Assembly (NCBI RefSeq): GCF_051020975.1
Contig: NC_135041.1
Span: 7,576,256 to 7,640,255 of the forward strand
Origin: Osmia lignaria lignaria
Lineage: Eukaryota; Arthropoda; Insecta; Hymenoptera; Megachilidae
DNA: 64,000 nucleotides
Direction: 5' to 3'
A model generated the notes under the pieces. The model made no database searches and was not told where the DNA came from. It saw nothing but the letters and a program-made list of their open reading frames with translations. The translations under genes were made by a program, and so were the position numbers. This document shows positions 1 through 12,500 of the stretch, piece by piece; the stretch's first letter is position 1; every line of letters starts with the position of its first letter.

Positions 1-3000
1 AATTAACCTAACCTTTTGACAGTCGTCCCATCCAAGACGAGAACACCTGACGTGGATTTCTTTAATCAGTCACCTCCTGAGCAAGGTCGAAGGGACACGA
101 GCAGCGAATGAGAAAGACGAATGAGAAATAAGTTGAAACGCAAAATGAATCGCACGAGTGAGGCTGACAGGCAATTTTTTCATCATTGGAACACTGCTAA
201 CTTGATCTTTAATAAACTTATTGCAACTGATTAGTGCAGAGTATGAACATTTATAACGTCACCGGATTGATTCTAATTTATTCTGTAGGGAAAAGATGTA
301 ACGATCTCGAATTTAATTAATAATTTAACATTTCACTTTGACGAAGATATTTTATAACACTGGATACTATTATACATAGATTGATTCGAAAATTCTTAAA
401 GGTTGCTGTTCGAAACATTTGTAAGGTATACCAAGTACTAGCAAAAGCTCGAGGAAAGCTTTGTCTAAAACCGTCACAAAGGACAGAGTCATCGCTCATT
501 TCGTTCTCACCCTTCGGCACCGATTCATCCCTAATTTCACGATCGCGCCCACCAATTTGACTTTCTTGCTTTCCGTTTATTCCCGCCGGCTGTTCGCTAA
601 ATTACCGCTCGTTCTTCTCCGTCATTTGAGCCCACCCTCGGACGGGTATAAACTTAAAATCTTGATGATACGAAGAGGTGTCTTTTTACATTTCAAGAGT
701 GTCGACGAAGCGTAATAAACTAAGGTACGGGTAACACGTTGTAATGACAATAACCAAAGATTTACTCGGCTAAGTAGCGGTAAATCTCTCTGGAAATTTT
801 CCATGCCTCCGTAGATACAACTTTATGAATCGATGAGGTAGATTTTTAAATTACCAATTCGTTGAAGTCTTGTCGACGAAGGATCGTGATAAATGCGATT
901 ACGCGGGCATGGTACGCTCGAGAAGAGTTATTCGCGATACAAAACACAATAGGAAACGCTCCCTCGGCGCGGCGAGACGAAAGTGGATCTCGCGAGGGCC
1001 CCGTTAATAAATCTCCGGTAATTAGAAATAATGTAGCAGCGGGATGAAATTGCCGGTGGCCTCGAGTCGGTCGGTCGATTCATTTTTTACGCCACGCGAG
1101 CTGCGTTAAGATCTTTTAACGGGGCTGGTTATAAATGATTCACGAAACCGGAGCACACTCCACTTCAAACTGTCGTGTATATGTATATATATATATATAT
1201 GTACATACATATTCTGGAACTCCACCAGCCACCAGTTCATTAGTCACGTTGAATTCGTTTCAATTAAATCGGCCGATGCTTCGTTAACGGTGAGCCACGC
1301 TGAACGTTTCGTGAAATTCTATTTTAAGATTCCTTCCAAGATTCAAGGTTCCTTGCAAACGCATATTTATTAATATCGATAATGAGCTTAATAAACTTTT
1401 CCGGACATTATGTAATAATAAACGACGCAAACTGATATATTGCGCCTATAGCACGCGATCCCTGGAGTGTAATATAACAACACACAGTCTATGTTTATGT
1501 TTATGTTATCTCACATTTATGCATTACAAATCTATGTTTACCGTAGCTGAGTATGTATAGGTATACATGGATATGTTTAAGTGTGTCACACACAATTTTA
1601 CTCCTCGGAGGATTTATGTTCATTATCGCCTATGTAAAGGGTATCCGCCCGTCGAATAAGTAAATAAATTGTAAAATTGTAAAAAAATTTATTTCTTACT
1701 TTTTGGGAAAGACGCGTCAATGTCCTTGTCGAAGGAAGAGGTGGTAGATCTATCTCAGACTGGTGATCGAGCTTCGAATATCTCAAAGGCACGGAAGGGC
1801 ACGGAAGAAATGACGCATAAGGATACCTGGTAGAAAAGTGTTTTGTTAAGCGGAATTTCTCTTTCAAAACGCGTATAGTATAGAAGTGATCTACGATCTA
1901 TCGGCCGGCAGGTCCCAAGCTCACCTGACTCTTGGAATGGGGATATCACACATGCGCCTGGCGAGACCGTCTATTCGTCCCATCTGTTCGCCCCACTTCA
2001 TGCTCCTTATGACTCGAATATTCTTTTGAATTTAAAAATGATTAAAAATCATCCGCAATATAAATAGTGTGCTTTAAACGGAGGCAAAGCATTACCATAA
2101 GGAAACAGACAAGAATCGTTTAGCTTTCTTGAACGCTTGCACTCGTTCCAACGATTATCTAACGATATCAATTCCGCAAGGGGCTCTATTTCGTTTTCCT
2201 CGAACCGCAGAAAGTTCTTCGGGCGGATTACGGCGTCGCAAATTCGGTTTCGTCCGGCTACCCAGAATCAGCCAACTTGGAAACGCATTAGCCCGGGCCG
2301 GAAACAACGGATATCAAAGACACGAGCCAAGCTTTAATCGAGCAGATTAAAAGGTCGCGAGAGCCGGTGATTGTCTCCGGGCGCGATTAACCAAGCCCGA
2401 AGAAAACGGGCCGAGGTTGGTCGACGAAGAAAGCTCGCTATTCTCAGTGTCGCGTCGTAAATCAAGAGTTAATAGTCCTCCGAGGCGGAAATATAGTTAA
2501 ACGTCTCAATTGCAGCTAGCTACATGCCGGCAAGTCCGGTTGGCAATACTAATTAAGTGCTAGTGTACCCTCTTGAAGGGAAGGCTTCCGAATCCGGAAA
2601 CGAGGGTAGATGTAATTAGGATGAGTTGCGACGCCGCCAGCGGCGAAACCCTTACCTTCGTTGCCGTGCTTCAACGACTGATTCGGCGACGCTCTTGCTA
2701 GCATTCCCACCCTTAGGGTGCGTATTCACTGGCGAACCTATGCGGCGGTAAAGACGCACCCTTACACGAGCATGTAAACGTGCGCACTCGCGTGCCTCGC
2801 CGCGTAATCTGCTTCGAGCAGACCCCCCCCGAGCCGACGTTATTATTGTCGGCCTCGGAGCCTGATCGTTCCTATCGAGCCGAGCATTAGCGTACAAATA
2901 ATGCACGCCACTATCTGCTCGATCCCTCGCTTTAATTGCCCGAATGATGGAGGGTGGACTCGCCTAATCGATCCTCTTCTCATGCGCTGTTCGAGAGCTC

Positions 3001-6000
3001 CTTTCCTCTCTGCTCTTCGTTTCGTCGAGAGATCAGGTCGCGTCTCGCGAAATATTTATCGCGGCGGTCGTACGAAAACGCACTCCTCTCACAGCTTGCA
3101 GGATGCATCAATGTTGCATAGTCGCTGTCGAGTTAGCTTGACGCGCTACTTGGGGCTCTTTGAGAACATCGAAGAGGATGTTTGCATACTATGACACGCT
3201 TTGAGGCGGGAGCGAAAGATTTCCGATCAAGAGAATGTTTAAGCGATTTCGACCCGGTTGAATTTATACCCGATTTTCGGGAAAAATTAACGAGATTCGC
3301 TCGATAAAACGCGTCTCTGGTTATTTCTTTACCGCGTATTTGGAATATCCTTAAAATGCAGGACTTTAGACGCTTAGCTTGGAAACTTTCTAACCGTACA
3401 CTTGCTCGCGTCGTAAACACACGTCGTTCGCGATCGATTTCAATCATCCAGACAAACTCGCTAACTAAAATCATGGAATGATGCTCTTTCCACATTCCCA
3501 CAGGGTAGCCACTTTTGAACTAGTTCGCGGAATTTGGTAGAACGCTTTAGCATATCCACTTTCTCGCGCTTCATTACAATTTCAAAGCAACGCTTCTCCA
3601 TTTTACACGATACGCTTAACGTTTTCCGCAATGTCTAACATTTTCGCCGATACCCCCGTCGGAAGGTTTACGAGCAAAGTTGCCGAAATTTTGCCAAACG
3701 GTTGATCTTCAACGCCAAACGTTTTTGTATCCAGGTTCGGTCATCCTGGAGGTTCTTGCAGTTTTTGCTAATTTCATGGAAATTTAACGGTTCTATAATG
3801 TTCGATACACTTTTGGGGATACATTAAGAAAGAAAGAAACCGTTGAAAATCAGAAGAAAAACAGCCTCGTTAACAGCGAGGACAGTTTATTCTGCGATCG
3901 CGAAAATACGAAATCGAACTTCGCCGGTAAACGATGCTCGAACGTTTCAAATTAAGACAGCTTCTCAAATGTTCCCAATTCCTTTCGGATAATGCGGTGA
4001 TCGTAAAGCCGTGCCTGCTCCATTACCAGTCGAAGAAACTTTACGCGCATCTACTTTCTCTAATTGCTAGCCCCCAGAATCGCTACTAAATTTCCTTGAC
4101 AGAATCAGCCACACCCTGTCTAAAGCTCATCAGGGTAAAAGTCCGGGAACGGAACACGGAAACGGTTAACAAGGCTACGCTGCCAGGGAATAATCGTAAA
4201 AATTAACTCGCTGTCTTTCTCGTTCCCTGTCTTTGTACTCTGTTTCATTTTGTTAACACGTTTTTACGAAACGATTCGATGGTATAAACTATGATGGAAA
4301 TTGAAGGAAACAGAAAAATTTTGCGTGGGAAATTTTACAAATCATATTTAGTCGCATTTCTGATGTACTAACTATTGCAAAATTCATGTTGGAAGAAGGA
4401 CGTTGTCAGTCAGCAGCCGCTGAAACACGGGCGCAGATTCTTCTTCGGACATTTGTTGGCCGATTGAAAGCTGCTCGATATTCGTGATGGGTGTCTTAAA
4501 AAAAGGGGAAAAACGAGTGACGGGCGAAATGAAATACGTCATCGGGTGCGACGATATTTCATAGTTCTGGCCGATCAATTTCGACGCGAGATTCACGTGG
4601 GGTTGTTCGCTCGTCGCTCTCTCTGCAAATTAAAGAAGCTCCTCTCGCTCCAATGTCGTTTTTTTTTTAATGGAAGACGTCGATCGCATCTTCGTCATTT
4701 TTCTATTTAATTTTATCTATAAAACGCTTACAGTAATAACCTGGCTCACTTTAAATTAGTAAAGATTAAAAATTAATTGCCTTACCCATCGGTAACTCAG
4801 TTATCTTTAAATATGTAACGATACTTCGTTATTTACTTAAGATCCTTTTCTTTAATTGCAAATTTTCACGCCGATCCAAAGACAAATAAATAATTTACTA
4901 CTCTGAGGTAATTTAATGAAGTTTTCTATCTCAACTCCACCAACAACGTTTCTTCCTTTTGTCGTCGCTATTCTTTCAATCTCGATCACTGAATAAATTT
5001 TTCTACCGTGCCAGCAGCTTGTCGTCGCGAGAAATTCTAATTACATTCCGTTAATCCTGCAGATTAAGTGACACGACCCGATCGAGTTTCAATTTCTTAA
5101 AACTCACCGCGACAATCAATTTCCTCGAGCTCGAACGAGCGGGAAAATCGGGCCAGCAGAATACCGGGGGTTCGGTTCAAATAATTAGCGAGATGAGACA
5201 CTTACTCCGAGTAGGCCGTACAATAGCGGTAAGACAGTGAGAGAAAGAGAAGATCTTGAAGGTACGAGGGGGAAGACTCCATCTGGTTTCCTCTTGGCCC
5301 TGTAATTTCGATAATTACGGGTTAATGCGTTTAGCTGCGGCGACATACGCACCGGTAACATGATTCAGGACGCCCGTAAGATACCTGCAAATTAATTAAG
5401 CGGCTGCCATGGTTTGCCGAATAGTATGTGTTTATCGGAATGACGCCCTGGCATGTAGATCTTGTCTCTAGTCGAAGAACATTGTGGTTCGTGGACGTTC
5501 ATCGACGTTCCTACGTGTTCGACAGTCCCTAGTTTGTCGCTCAGTGAGTAATTGTGTTATGTCTCTTCGAGGAAGTGATACTCCATCCATTATACTGTTT
5601 GCGATGAATCGTTGATCATGGAATTTCAGAACAAGGGGGATAAGTAGATTTCTTCGATCGGTCTGGCTGTTTCAAGCTATTCGAAGCGGGGCGGCGTTGA
5701 AATTTCAACCGCGATTTTTCGCAAACACTATTTCCTCACGGGTAAGATGCTTCCCTTTATGATGAAACAATATCGTGCGTTGCCTTTTCCTGGGTACCCA
5801 CGCTTCGCCAACCCCTCTGCTCCCATCGCGCTCTCACGGTTTTCGTCGCCTCCACCCTATCTGCATTCCTAGTCCCAACGAGCCGCAAAGGAATTCCAAT
5901 TTTAAACAAAAGTTTCCTGACGGCGGCAACCTCTCTGCTTTCTTTCCCTTCCCCCTCTACTCATCGTCTCGCTGTTTTCTGCGTGTCTTACCCTTTATTT

Positions 6001-9000
6001 CTTTTTTCTATCCCTCCCTTCGCCTTCCCGTTCACCTTGTATCCGCAAATGTTAGTCCTCTCTTCGCGCATATTGTCTTAAACTGCTAAGAAAGAGTGTT
6101 TTTATCGTTTAGAAATAAATCTTCAGACGCGTAACATAGTTTGAACAGGTCGAACCGTCTAATCCCTTAATGAGCAATCGGAGCAGGGAAACTGGTCACG
6201 TGGACAAAAGTAACGAATAAGGGCGACGATAAACAAACCGTAATCCATAAATCCTCGTGCAAACGGCAGAAAGCACGCGCTATATATTCGCCAACGACTC
6301 GAGACGTATCAGTGCCGCGTCTGCTGTAATATCGATAAAACATTGATCCCCCATTCGTGCCTGAAGCCTGCCGTATAGGATTCGCAATGTCGGTAGGCAG
6401 ACAGACACTGGCAGCCGGTTCGCGACGTGCTTCACACACGTGTACGCCGGTTGTTCGTGCATACGTAACACCGTTCCACCAGGATTATATTCGACTGCAG
6501 GAGCGTGCGTGCACCTCTTGCACGATACCGCCTATACATATTTACCTGCGGGTATGTAGACACGGCTACGCGTCTACCCGTATCGCGATCCGCACGCGAA
6601 TCACGAATCTCGTGCCACTAGGAATTCGACGATGATGGAATTTGGGTCGACGGTTGGACGATCTTTTGCTTTATTTTTGGTGAGGGCTCGGGAAAGCGAG
6701 AAAGAACGAGATTTTTTGACGCGATTGCATTTGGAGTGATGTGATTTCCAGTTCTGTCCTTTCTTTCGATTCCGAATAATCGACTGCAAATTTTACCTTT
6801 TTCACTTATTATTTTAATTTAAATTAATAAATATTTTACTTGTCTAAAGATTTCTGTTAGTTACGATTCCATTCAGTGTTACAGCTAACATCCCGTAATA
6901 GAGTAACACTGGGTTGTAACACTTTCCCCGGTCTCCAATTTTTAATTAATAACGTGGATATTACTTGTTATAAAGCAAAGCTTAAATTGTAAATCAAATT
7001 GTTACTTTTGTCCCTGTTCTCCTCTACAAACGCGAATGATGACACTGGAAATAAAAAGTAACACTTTAGTTTTGAAAGTTCTACTTAATAATAATCCACA
7101 AGGTATACCTGCAGGATCACATAGACAGAAACAGAAACCTTTTCTTTCTTAGACGATTCATAGCGATGTTCCAACGCAATGAATACCAAAGCGACATCAA
7201 ACGCAACATCTCCTACTGGATCTTCGTATTTATTTCAAACTATCAAGGCCGATGTAATCCGAATATCACGCAGCAGGTCTCGGAAACCCTTACGGTGGTA
7301 CGCGAATCCGGCAGCAGTACGCGTCTCATTGATGTCAGATTAATTTTATTCCTGGCTGCTCACCCCGGATCTCTCTCCGTTCTAGATCATCTTTTCCGTT
7401 TAGCAAGCGGCGACAGATCAAAGCGACGGAAATCACGGCGGCATTATCGCGCGCGATTCCGCTCGACGCCATGGAGGACGCATCCTGTCTTGAAACTCCA
7501 CGCTTTCTGCCACCTTCTTGCCGGATCAAAGCGTGGATTTCTGCCAAGGCAACGAATTGACAAACTTCTCTCTGAAGATAGAACAGTAATTATAAGGTCG
7601 ACGACGATGAGGAGGCAACGCGGAGGTGGCCGAGGATGGGCCTGGCAAAGTCGTCGACGAACGATGGCTCAAACACTGCGGTGCAAAATTCACAATCTAA
7701 TTCAACTAAGCAAATTACTGGCAACTTCCTGGGCGGCAGCTACGCACGCTGTCCCTTCGCCCTGCATTCCCAGAAACTTAGATCAAAGGACCGACGGAAC
7801 CCTCCCTCTGGCCACTTTCCCGCCCTCTTTCCGGGCTGCCTCCTGTTTCGGAATATCGTCCGGAGCCCCCTTTCATCTACGCGTTTCATACTTCCGGCCT
7901 CTCTGTCGCTTTGCCCGCCCGACGACTTCCCGAATATCGAATTCTCGCTGCTTGACCGCTGCCTCGGTGAATACCGTTGATGCCAGCCTCCGCTCTTCCA
8001 TCCGAAATACTTGGGGTGGAGCTGCGTGACCCCAATACGATCCGTGTAACAGGTTACACGTCTTATTTCATCGTAAATCGAGACAGGAATCGGGAGGATA
8101 AATCTATTCGTGATCGATCTTGAATACTTTATGACAATTATATTTGTTGCGCGCAGAGAATAAATTTTTTCTCTGGGCTAAACACCGGCTAATTTTAGTA
8201 AAGGAACGAAGGACTTTTAATAAAGTTTGTAGAATTACTTTTAATGTAAGTAATATAATTTAATAAGCAAGAAGGAGTGTTTAGTCACTTTTACACTTTG
8301 ATGCCTTTAATTCGTAAAGGCAAACTGATGTGAACATCGAAGTACCGTGGGCGAATTCGTCGCTTACTTAATCTTGCTTTCGTCTCGTCACCGCGTCGCG
8401 GTTTTTCTAAACGTTAGCGCGATGACAACGCCGAGGTGTTTTCAGCGTTTAGCGTAAACCATGCCTATTTTGAATTGTCGCGCTCTTAAACCGGAACAAT
8501 ATTGATGGACGGCAGCAATTGAAATCAATTATCGAAGACAAAAACAGCCATTGATTCCTAGCTAGGTGCCTGCAGCTGTCATCGTGAGTCGCGTGAATAG
8601 CGGTAGACGCAGAGGATAGGGGTTGACGAGTACACGGAGACAGGGGCGAAAGGGAACGGGCGACACTTCCGGGACCCAATATCATTCGGAACGAGACAGA
8701 CCGTAATTCCCACTTGCTTGGTCTTCGGAGACGAGGTAGCAGAAGCTGCGTTTGTTGATTATCCGACCGGTAAACACGGCGCATTGTTATCGATTGGGCC
8801 AACAATCTGCCGCCCCCCCATATTGACGCAATACTGCCTCGCACTTGCATAATGAATGGTTGGCTAATGACCCTACGGAGGTTGCGGAAACCGCAGCCAG
8901 AGGATGGTAGGCCCGGACCTTGAAGTACTTCCGGCATCAAACATGCACCGCTCGCGGATCCTCGGGATCCATGGATCTAGCCCACTCGGCCGTGTATCGT

Positions 9001-9494
9001 TCCTCTTCGTAATAGGAGCACGAAAGCCGACTTTAATTCTTCATTAAGCGCGTCAGCGTAGAGGGAGAGAGAAAGAGAGCGGATAACTCGCGGCCATGGC
9101 CAAATACGTTGCCTGAATATCCGGCACACGATACCGTTTCGAATAAATTTATCACGTTCCGGCATAAATTTAACGACGACTTTCTGGCCGGCGCGAACTT
9201 AATTCACCGTAAATCTGGATCTGCTCTCTTTCGAATCTTCTTACGTAACGCAAGCTTAACCTTACCTGCTTTGAAACCAACGCGTACCTACTTGGATTCA
9301 ACCCTTTCGCAACGAATAGCACTATGGTGGTGAAACTATTCTTGCGTACAAATACCCACTGTATAAACCCGTAAATCTTTTACGATGACCATAAGTCAGA
9401 AATATAAAGTATGTTCTGTGTTATCATCCGAAAAAATCGTAATCAAAATTTTCGCAATAGAAGTATTCTGAAAATATGTTCCTTTGATTTTCAG
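1..9494. other. Non-coding stretch upstream of the first candidate teneurin exon
   Basis: I see no convincing gene here. Open frames occur in locally GC-rich patches (about 2.6-3.5 kb, 5.8-6.6 kb, 7.2-8.9 kb) but resemble no protein I know and lack exon signals. A TA dinucleotide microsatellite lies near 1.18 kb. A possible 72-nt exon at 5472-5543 has an acceptor-like CTCTAG and a GTGAGT donor. The stretch is probably 5' intron or upstream flank of the teneurin gene; where that gene's transcription starts cannot be decided from the sequence. Confidence 0.5.
1176..1210. repeat. TA-rich dinucleotide microsatellite
   Basis: This is an alternating TA/TG run (GTATATG followed by about nine TA units, then GTACATACAT). 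It is a simple sequence repeat in non-coding DNA and probably length-polymorphic. I see no sign that it belongs to a larger element. Confidence 0.85.
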
Positions 9495-9553
9495 CTTTGC
9501 AGAGCACGCGGACTCTAACAAGCAGATTCTGACCACCAGTCTGACGTGTCATT
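9495..9553 (+). CDS. Possible upstream exon of the teneurin gene (59 nt)
   Basis: A pyrimidine-rich acceptor (CCTTTGATTTTCAG) and a strong donor (GTAAGT, from 9554) bound a 59-nt segment. One of its three frames is open and reads FAEHADSNKQILTTSLTCH, leaving a single T at the donor. If the exon at 20437 starts after its TTGCAG acceptor, the T plus AT makes a Tyr codon and the frame runs straight into the recognised exon (...TCHYAAVMDSEG...). That phase match is seen directly, but there is a one-in-three chance of it arising by accident. The other two frames contain stops. It may instead be a 5' untranslated exon or a chance exon-like segment. I do not recognise the peptide. Confidence 0.35.
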
Positions 9554-12500
9554 GTAAGTACCTTATATTTCATTTAAAAAACACTGATGAAACGCTATCA
9601 CCTGGCGAAGAATAAATTGAAAAAAGAAACAAAAAAAACGAGGTATCATCCGTGTGCGTTTTATAATTTGCACTTTGAACGAGTGCTCGGAACGTTACTA
9701 ACAACGCTTTGAGATATTTAATGTTGGCGTAACGCAGACACCAAGGTTGTTATATAAGTTATACTTTAATACTTGTGATTCTTTTGTAGCCAGATTTCCG
9801 TCACTTTAGCAAGCTGTGTGACGAGTAACCGCGTAGAGAAGAACGACACAGGGGTCGGTCGCGACTTTCCCATAGAACTTCCACTTTTCTCCCTCGTCCA
9901 CGCAATAACGACTCTAATCTCCTTACGTTTCCAAGCTGTTTTTGCGGACCGAACGAAAGTACTTACGGCGTTGACCAGTCGACTATAAGGGACTTACAAT
10001 TTACTTCCACGTAAGAGGCTTTATGCGGCGCACTGCGCGTAAAACGTTGCGCTACCCAGAAGGACTTTACTTAACGTTCATTCCGGTTTACATTCACTGT
10101 CGCCGGAAAGTAGCGTGGCTTTATTGCATGCAACACCTACCTTTCGCGATACCTCTCTCGGACCGTTATAATGGGAAAGAAAGGTAGTCGAGTTTTTTCT
10201 TCCTCCCAGTCGAAACGTTGGAATTACGCGATCTCAAAAGCCACCAGACGGTTACATGCTGTTACGAAAGCTTCTTGTTCTTGTGTGTATTGGAAAACAA
10301 GCATTGTTATGGGGTTTACTTTGTTCAAGTAAAAGTGTTTTTAGTTTAGCCACGTAATAGGTTGTAGATGATTTGATTAAATAAAGTTTGATAAGGCTAA
10401 CTTGAAATGATTATTGAAATTTAATTTTACTGTAACGAATAAATGTACTATAAAAAATAAAAAATAACATATTCTATGTCTAAAGAGTTTTTCGCATCAA
10501 TATAGTTTAAATATTTATTTACGATCCAAATTGTACCAATTAGTATTCGTGAACTACATTCAGATACGAGTATCAAGAATCGTAAGGGATATGACGTACG
10601 ATATGTCAGCCGCGCGCGATGTCTGACTATAACGATCCGTTACTACTTAAGCGTTAAGCATTCCCTTCCCATTAAACACGCTCAAAGTACTGCATTCTTT
10701 TGCTACCTTTCTCTTGTTAAAAATAAGTCAAACCTTTCATCTTATACATTTCATACCTTGTATTTTATAAAAAGAATTAAGAAAGTTTATCATTTATCGT
10801 TTACGTAAAGAGCACAAAATCAATATTACACTTTACATGGCTTTAATTATTGCAATGCTTTCTGTTGAAATTTCATTTCGCTTAGTATCTTGAGTCAGCT
10901 GGAAGGAGAAAAAGCTGTTTCCACGCATTTTACGAGCATCTCGTCGAGTGAATCATCGTGCACTCTTGTTTAGACCACCCTCGGGACTTTCGAAGGACAA
11001 TCCAATTTTCAAGGCCGTCTCAACGTAGCGAGGATATTGTTTTCCAGGGGATTCTCGAACGATTGCACGAATGTCCTGATTTCTGACCGCTTTTCCGCGC
11101 ACGATACAAACGATCGAACAAACGTACAACAGTGTACGTTATTCGAGTCGTCTTCGGTTTCGATTTTGCGTTAACCGGTGAAATTTCAGAACAATTCGAA
11201 ACCCGTTTCGTAACGAGGTATTATCCCGGTCGTATAATTAAATGCACCAGCGATAAAGCATATTCAACATAATTACAAAAATCAATCGCATTTCTAGGAT
11301 TACCGGGTCCGTTGAACGGTCAAATTAATTGAACGTTTGTACGAGTTTCCGACGGTTTTATGGCAATTCGAATAAATAACTGAGTTTTATCGGCCATTTT
11401 AATTCATTTGTAACACGAACGAATTTAATCAGGAAAATAATACTTAAAACGTGTATCAAAATTTATGATACCAATATAATTATTCAATTTAATCTTGGAT
11501 TCTGTTTCTCATTCTTCAATCCGTAACAATAATTCGTGACAATACGCCGTCTCACCGGTAAACGAAGAAAAAGTGTTTTCAGCCCGCGGCGGGAAATCTT
11601 TTAATTAAGCGCTTCTCTCATAAATGAAGGAACGTTGTGTAAATCTTTGGAGTGACTCTCTTGAAATATTTTTACACCCTGCGGCTTCTTTCGTTTACGA
11701 ATGCTTCTTTCTATTTCGATAATTTAGTTTCTTTCTACTAGACGAATTCTTGTCACTCGTCATCGTTGAATTACCAATTACCATGAGAATTTACAACTTG
11801 CCTTCCAATCCAACCCAATAATGCTCTCAACCACGACTGATCATTCGTCTTGGTCGAAAGTCTCGAGAAACAGATCAGGATGGCTATCGAGCAACATGTA
11901 ATCCAGACGAAAGAGTATGTTGAACAGCCGAGTACAGGTCGATGTTAGTTAGAAACAATGGTCGACCGGTAGCCAAAGTGGGTTTACGTAACAGTTAAGT
12001 TTCGCAGTAATGTCTGTACCAGGGGATACGACTCTAAACCGTCTTCGCTGGCCGGCGGCGTGTGACGAGAACGCATGGATTTACCTACCATTTGGCAAAT
12101 GAAGACGAAACGCCTCGTAGATTATCGGTGCTCGTGATACACCACCTCTCACCCTGAACCCCAAACGCGTCCGTGAGCTTCCTTCCGCGTGATCGAACCG
12201 TCTGTTTGTGAGAGACTCGGAATTCGTGTCTGAGTGCCTATACCACTGTACCTTACTCGCACGTGACTTGATTTAGTGTACAGTGCGATCTATGAAATTA
12301 GAACATACCCAAACCTGAATTAGAACTGGCTAAAATGAAATCCAGATTAATTATTTTAAAAATAATAATTTTTCTAATAAGTGTGAGACATTTGTATTGT
12401 GGTACAATTTAAGAGCATCGAAATTCGCGAAAGGAAAACTTTTAATTTCATGACGCGATGGTGATACCATCGAACTGTCTCATCCCTTTTTATAGCTTCC

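Noticed and set aside
11880..11914. ATG segment (MAIEQHVIQTK) followed by a GTATGT donor
   Set aside because: Phase 2 does not match any visible downstream exon; a short open stretch before a weak donor is expected by chance.
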